Origin: Chloroflexota bacterium
GTDB taxonomy: Bacteria; Chloroflexota; Limnocylindria; Limnocylindrales; CSP1-4
NCBI GenBank assembly: GCA_021777365.1
Contig: JAJYDP010000210.1
Location: forward strand, 1-7,937
DNA length: 7,937 bases
Direction: 5' to 3'
A program made the position numbers and the translations under genes. The notes below the pieces were generated by a model. That model ran no database searches. It was given only the letters and a program-made list of their open reading frames with translations, and was not told the origin of the DNA. Within the stretch, counting starts at the first letter, position 1, and each line of letters starts with the position of its first letter. This document shows, one piece after another, positions 5,128 through 7,937 of the stretch.

Positions 5128-5991
5128 GTGACCGGCACGACCATCGCGATCATCGGCGGGCTCGGCGCCGCCGCGTGCTGGACCGTCACCACGATGTCGT
5201 CGGCCGAGGCGAGTCGGCTGATCGGCGCCCGGCTCACCCTGGCCTGGGTCATGACGATCGGCCTCGTGCTGGTGGCGCCGTTCGTGCTGACGGAGCCGGT
5301 CAGCCTGGACCCGCGCTCCGCGTTCTGGCTCTTCCTCGTCGGCGCCGGCAACGTGGCCGGCCTGCTGCTCGAGTATGTCGGGCTCCGGCTGGGCCGGGTC
5401 GGCGTCGTCGCCCCCATCGCCTCCGCCGAGGGAGCGGTCGCCGCGATCATCGCCGCCATCGCCGGCGAGGCGATCTCCCCGGCGGTCGGCGGGTCGCTGG
5501 CGCTGATCGCCGGTGGCGTCGTGCTGGCGGCCGGGCTCGATCCCTCGTCGAAGCCGAAGGAGGGCGAGCGAACCGCACGCTTCGTGCCGGCGCTCTTCGG
5601 GCTCGGCGCCGCGCTGGCCTTCGGCACCGTGCTCTTCTCCGCAGGCCAGGTCAGCTCGGATCTCCCCATCGCCTGGGTGGTGCTCCCGGCCCGGCTGGTC
5701 GGGTTCCTGTTCGTCGGGCTGCCCCTGCTCGTCACGGGCAACCTGCGGCTCACCCGCCGGGCGGCGCCCTTCGTCACACTCTCGGGCGTGATGGAGGTGA
5801 TCGGGTTCGCCGTCTACACGGTCGCGTCCGAGCACGGGATCGCGATCGCGTCGGTGCTCGGCTCGGAGTTCGCGGCGATCGCGGCCGTCGCCGCGTGGAT
5901 CCTGTTCCGGGAGCGGCTCAGCCGGATCCAGGTGGCCGGCGTGGGAGCCATCGCCATGGGCGTGGCGCTGCTCTCGATCCTCCGCGGCTGA
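5128..5991 (+). CDS. EamA/DMT-superfamily permease, ten membrane helices
   Basis: A 287-residue inner-membrane protein with the two-repeat plan of EamA drug/metabolite transporters. Helices lie near residues 4-23, 36-55, 63-84, 91-109, 116-135, then a polar linker DPSSKPKEGERTAR, and 151-170, 178-199, 208-229, 233-256 and 264-284. The end of each half has the family pattern: a GVVAPIASAEGAVAAI helix in the first half and ASVLGSEFAAIAAVAAWILFRERL in the second, the latter being the well conserved segment before the last helix. The length is normal for the family. GTG 5128 gives a complete first helix; the only ribosome-site candidate is GGTGA 13 bases upstream. Substrate is unknown: the family exports amino acids, metabolites and drugs. 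It is transcribed alone and converges on the minus-strand genes. Confidence 0.88.
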   Translation: MTGTTIAIIGGLGAAACWTVTTMSSAEASRLIGARLTLAWVMTIGLVLVAPFVLTEPVSLDPRSAFWLFLVGAGNVAGLLLEYVGLRLGRVGVVAPIASAEGAVAAIIAAIAGEAISPAVGGSLALIAGGVVLAAGLDPSSKPKEGERTARFVPALFGLGAALAFGTVLFSAGQVSSDLPIAWVVLPARLVGFLFVGLPLLVTGNLRLTRRAAPFVTLSGVMEVIGFAVYTVASEHGIAIASVLGSEFAAIAAVAAWILFRERLSRIQVAGVGAIAMGVALLSILRG

Positions 5992-6003
5992 GGTCGGGCC
6001 GTC

Positions 6004-6088
6004 GGCGGGCGGCAAGGGCGATCCGGCGGGGGTTCACTGGCGGGCGGCCATGGCGATCCGGCGCTGGTTCTCCGGCGGGCGGCGATCG
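6004..6088 (+). repeat. 35-bp imperfect tandem repeat between convergent genes
   Basis: GGCGGGCGGC begins units at 6004, 6039 and 6074. The first two full units agree at 29 of 35 positions and share GGCGATCCGGCG and GGTTC; the third is cut after about 15 bases. It lies in the 117-bp gap between the permease stop and the stop of the minus-strand membrane protein. No U-tract terminator is visible in the gap. Confidence 0.75.
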
Positions 6089-6108
6089 ATGCTCGATGGG
6101 CCGGCTGG

Positions 6109-6573
6109 CTACCGGGCGCGCCGGGCCCGGAACGTGGGCCAGCCCCAGCGCACCGACGCCAGGGCGATGACCAGCCCGATGCCGAAGAAGGTCGGGTGCA
6201 GGAAGCTGACGCCCTTGATGATCGCCACCTGCACCACGATCCAGATCATCTGGCCGCACCCGATCGCGAAGGCGAGGAACGGCGCGACCGGCCACCGCCG
6301 GAGCCCCAGCACGGCAACCGCGAGCGAGCCCAGCCCGAAGAGGCCGCCCAGGATCAGGCCCGGGATCAGGAAGTCGGGGAAGGGGCTCCCGTCCAGTATC
6401 GAGTCGGGGATGTGCATGATGCTGCCGTCCGGCGCGGACACGAGCCCAGCGCCACCGCCGAGGGCGCCGAGCCCGAGGACCACGAGCATGAGGATCGCGA
6501 CCTTCCCCGCCGGGCCGGGTTCCGGCCCCGGGTTGTCCGTGGCCCGCGCACGGGCCAGGGCTCGACTGGACAT
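6109..6573 (-). CDS. Conserved-type four-helix membrane protein, function unknown
   Basis: A 154-residue protein I do not recognise by family. A polar, proline-rich N-terminus (1-23) is followed by helices at about 24-46, 68-91, 95-117 and 125-144, ending in an arginine-rich tail (WPTFRARRAR). The loop after helix 1 (SAPDGSIMHIPDSILDGSPFPDFLIPG) is probably extracytoplasmic and begins helix 2; helix 3 holds GCGQMIWIVVQV. The frame is open for 43 more codons upstream, but ATG 6573 is chosen because GGGAG (minus strand, 6588-6584) lies ten bases before it and the upstream codons encode arginine-rich, non-helical sequence. It is separated by 204 bp from the peptidase gene upstream, with its own structured leader, so it is probably transcribed separately. 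TAG at 6111-6109. Confidence 0.7.
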   Translation of the reverse strand: MSSRALARARATDNPGPEPGPAGKVAILMLVVLGLGALGGGAGLVSAPDGSIMHIPDSILDGSPFPDFLIPGLILGGLFGLGSLAVAVLGLRRWPVAPFLAFAIGCGQMIWIVVQVAIIKGVSFLHPTFFGIGLVIALASVRWGWPTFRARRAR

Positions 6574-6590
6574 GACGGGTGGGCTCCCGT

Positions 6591-6633
6591 GATGCCGTCG
6601 GCGACGGACCTCCCCCGGCGCCGGGACGGCATC
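6591..6633 (-). promoter_or_regulatory. Nested inverted repeats in the leader of the four-helix protein
   Basis: GATGCCGTC at 6591-6599 is the exact complement of GACGGCATC at 6625-6633. Between and touching the right arm is a perfect 12-bp palindrome CCCGGCGCCGGG (6614-6625). The block ends 18 bases before the ATG at 6573, next to its ribosome binding site. It could be a two-site operator or an RNA stem controlling access to that site. A nine-base arm match is more than expected by chance at this distance, but high GC weakens the case. Confidence 0.4.
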
Positions 6634-6742
6634 CCGCATCGTCGGCGGTGCGTGGCCGGCCGCACAGGGCCATCGGTCCCGGGCCGCGCCACTGCCCGGC
6701 ACGCGCGCGGCAGTGCGCCCCGGCCGCGAGCGGGCCGGACTC

Positions 6743-6768
6743 CGGTCGGGCCCGATCCAGCCCGACCG
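6743..6768 (-). terminator. Strong hairpin after the JAMM peptidase gene, possible terminator
   Basis: CGGTCGGGC (6743-6751) pairs perfectly with GCCCGACCG (6760-6768) around an 8-base loop. On the minus strand it begins 9 bases after the stop of the peptidase gene, where a terminator is expected. It lacks a U-tract, as is often seen in high-GC bacteria, so termination is likely but not proven. Confidence 0.5.
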
Positions 6769-6777
6769 CCCGCCGGG

Positions 6778-7251
6778 CTACCCCTCGATCTCGATCGGGA
6801 CCTCGGTCACCCGGCCGTCTCGGATCCGCCACGCGCGCACGTCGGGGGCGTCCGCGTCGGCCAGCGAACAGAGCAGGTAGAGGGCGTCCGGGTAGAACGC
6901 CAGCCCGATGTCGGTGGGCGACGGGACCGCCGCCGACCGGACGTGCGAGTGGAAGATCCCCCACACCACCTGGTCGGCGTCGTCGAACGCCAGCATGAGC
7001 CGCAACTGCTCGCCCGCATCGATCAGGTACCGGTAGGGCGATGCCGCCGCGTTGGTCATGCCGTGGAACGCGATCGGCACGCCGCCGCGCTCGTGCGCCT
7101 CGGTCCCGGAGAGCATCCCGCAGGCCTCGTTGGGGTAGCCCGCCCGAGCCCAGGCGACCAGCTCGTCGCGCAGCGCACGGGGAAGCCGTGCCGGCGGGAT
7201 GACCTGCGCCTCGACGCCCGGGGCAGGCCCACCGGCACTCGCCTCGCTCAC
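6778..7251 (-). CDS. mec: JAMM/M67-family metallopeptidase, probable CysO-cysteine peptidase
   Basis: A 157-residue Mov34/MPN/JAMM zinc peptidase. The full catalytic signature is present: Glu in NEACGMLSG (E42), then HSHVRSAAVPSPTD, fitting HxHx7SxxD with zinc ligands H101, H103 and D114 and the catalytic-site Ser S111. In Mycobacterium tuberculosis the related Mec cuts cysteine from the C-terminus of the sulfur-carrier protein CysO. That role is inferred here from the partner gene cysM, which overlaps by 4 bp. GTG 7251 is chosen because GTGA overlaps the cysM stop (7250-7248); the frame is open further into cysM, and GTG 7254 is an alternative. Residues 1-15 are probably disordered. It ends VPIEIEG, followed by a strong hairpin. 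Cytoplasmic. Another JAMM substrate cannot be excluded without finding cysO. Confidence 0.82.
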   Translation of the reverse strand: MSEASAGGPAPGVEAQVIPPARLPRALRDELVAWARAGYPNEACGMLSGTEAHERGGVPIAFHGMTNAAASPYRYLIDAGEQLRLMLAFDDADQVVWGIFHSHVRSAAVPSPTDIGLAFYPDALYLLCSLADADAPDVRAWRIRDGRVTEVPIEIEG

Positions 7252-7937
7252 CACCAGCTGCGCGACTCCATGTCGCGCTCCATCTCGTCCATGTCGCGGG
7301 TCCAGATGCCGCCCGACAGGTACTTCCACCCGCCGTCGGCCAGCAGGACCACGATCGTCCCGTGCTCCATCTCGCGCGCGACCCGGGCGGCCGCCACGAG
7401 GGCCGCACCGGAGGAGACGCCGGCGAAGACGCCCTCCCGTTCGGTCAGCGCCCGCAGCGCCGCGATCGCGTCGCTGTTGGAGACCAGGTACTTCGCGTCC
7501 AGGATCGAGGGATCGAAGACCTCCGGCACGAAGCCCTCGTCGAGCGAGCGAAGCCCCTGCACGTTCTCGCCGGGCATCGGCTCCGCGGCGATGATGCGCA
7601 CCTCCGGGTTGTGCTCGCGGAGGCGGCGCCCGACCCCGGTGAGGGTCCCGCCGGTGCCCAGGCCGGCGATGAAGACGTCGACCTCGGGGCAGTCCGCGAT
7701 GATCTCCTCGGCGGTCCCCTCGTAGTGGGCCAGCGGGTTCGCCGGGTTGCCGTACTGGTACGGCATCACGAACCGCTCGTCGCGCGAGACCAGGTACTTG
7801 GCGAGCTCGACCGCGCCGTTGGATCCCTTCTCGCCGGGCGAGTCGATGATCTCGGCGCCGAAGAGCGCCAGCAGCTGCCGCCGCTCGTTGGTCACGTTGT
7901 CCGGCATGACCACGGCGATCCGGTAGCCCTTGCGCCG
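7248..7937 (-). CDS. cysM: Cysteine synthase, CysM type (O-phosphoserine sulfhydrylase), 5' end missing
   Basis: The last 229 residues of a fold-type II PLP enzyme; the start and PLP-lysine lie beyond the right edge. Visible: MPDNVTNERRQLLALFGAEI, the asparagine loop YGNPANPLAHYEGTAEEI, the PLP-phosphate loop GTGGTLTGVG, AAEPMPGE, and GVFAGVSSGAAL. Two features point to the mycobacterial CysM type, which uses O-phosphoserine and CysO thiocarboxylate, rather than CysK. First, LRSLDEGFVPE contains the Arg (codon 7550-7548) that corresponds, by my recall of M. tuberculosis CysM, to Arg220, the phosphoserine-selecting residue; the distance to the C-terminus is 100 residues here against 104 there. 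Second, the C-terminal tail (GGWKYLSGGIW through DMESRSWW) resembles CysM's tail, whose aromatic end folds into the active site. The TGA overlaps the JAMM gene's GTG, giving a cysM-mec operon. The alternative is an ordinary O-acetylserine enzyme. Confidence 0.85.
   Translation of the reverse strand, partial: RRKGYRIAVVMPDNVTNERRQLLALFGAEIIDSPGEKGSNGAVELAKYLVSRDERFVMPYQYGNPANPLAHYEGTAEEIIADCPEVDVFIAGLGTGGTLTGVGRRLREHNPEVRIIAAEPMPGENVQGLRSLDEGFVPEVFDPSILDAKYLVSNSDAIAALRALTEREGVFAGVSSGAALVAAARVAREMEHGTIVVLLADGGWKYLSGGIWTRDMDEMERDMESRSWW

Noticed and set aside
5918..7725. Long open frames across 5918-7408 (minus) and 6196-7725 (plus)
   Set aside because: They cross several recognised genes and intergenic gaps, and their composition is that of frame shadows. 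The JAMM and CysM frames carry complete motifs instead.

Overview
The window is GC-rich DNA, roughly 70% by eye, with frequent GTG starts, 4-bp GTGA stop/start overlaps and weak or absent Shine-Dalgarno sites. Gene content fits a high-GC bacterium of the Actinomycetota/Chloroflexota type: an ECF importer, a SHOCT membrane protein, and a CysM/JAMM pair of mycobacterial type. The phylum is an inference; no rRNA or other marker is present.

Layout. (1) 2-4004, plus strand: the 3' end of a nucleoside hydrolase gene, then a complete four-gene ECF importer: S component (421-1269), T component (1277-2101) and two ATPases (2098-3105, 3102-4004). The last three genes are translationally coupled. A nucleoside-cleaving enzyme beside a dedicated S component suggests salvage of a nucleoside or its base. 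Both ATPases end in low-complexity tails, and the second tail runs into an 11-bp and then a 60-bp tandem repeat. (2) 4005-4496: no confident gene. It holds a perfect 60-bp palindromic tandem repeat, a T-box-riboswitch-like RNA (about 4244-4378), and TTCAGG-type direct repeats followed by a possible -10. (3) 4497-4778: a small one-TM SHOCT protein. (4) 4779-5127: a 27/30-bp tandem repeat, then a possible promoter and 18-codon leader ORF. (5) 5128-5991: a ten-TM EamA/DMT permease, convergent with the next block across a 35-bp repeat. (6) 6109-7937, minus strand: cysM (5' end outside the window), a JAMM metallopeptidase overlapping it by 4 bp, and a separate four-TM membrane protein with a structured leader.

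How the genes work together. The ECF genes form one importer with the hydrolase as probable partner. The cysM/JAMM pair matches the CysO thiocarboxylate route to cysteine: CysM attaches sulfur carried by CysO to O-phosphoserine, and the JAMM protease (Mec) releases cysteine from CysO. A cysO gene is not in the window and would be expected just beyond its right edge.

Points most worth a second look: the T-box-like RNA before a SHOCT gene, an abrupt change in codon third-position composition inside the T component, and the 11-bp repeat whose copy number would decide whether the second ATPase ends at once or reads through the 60-bp repeats.
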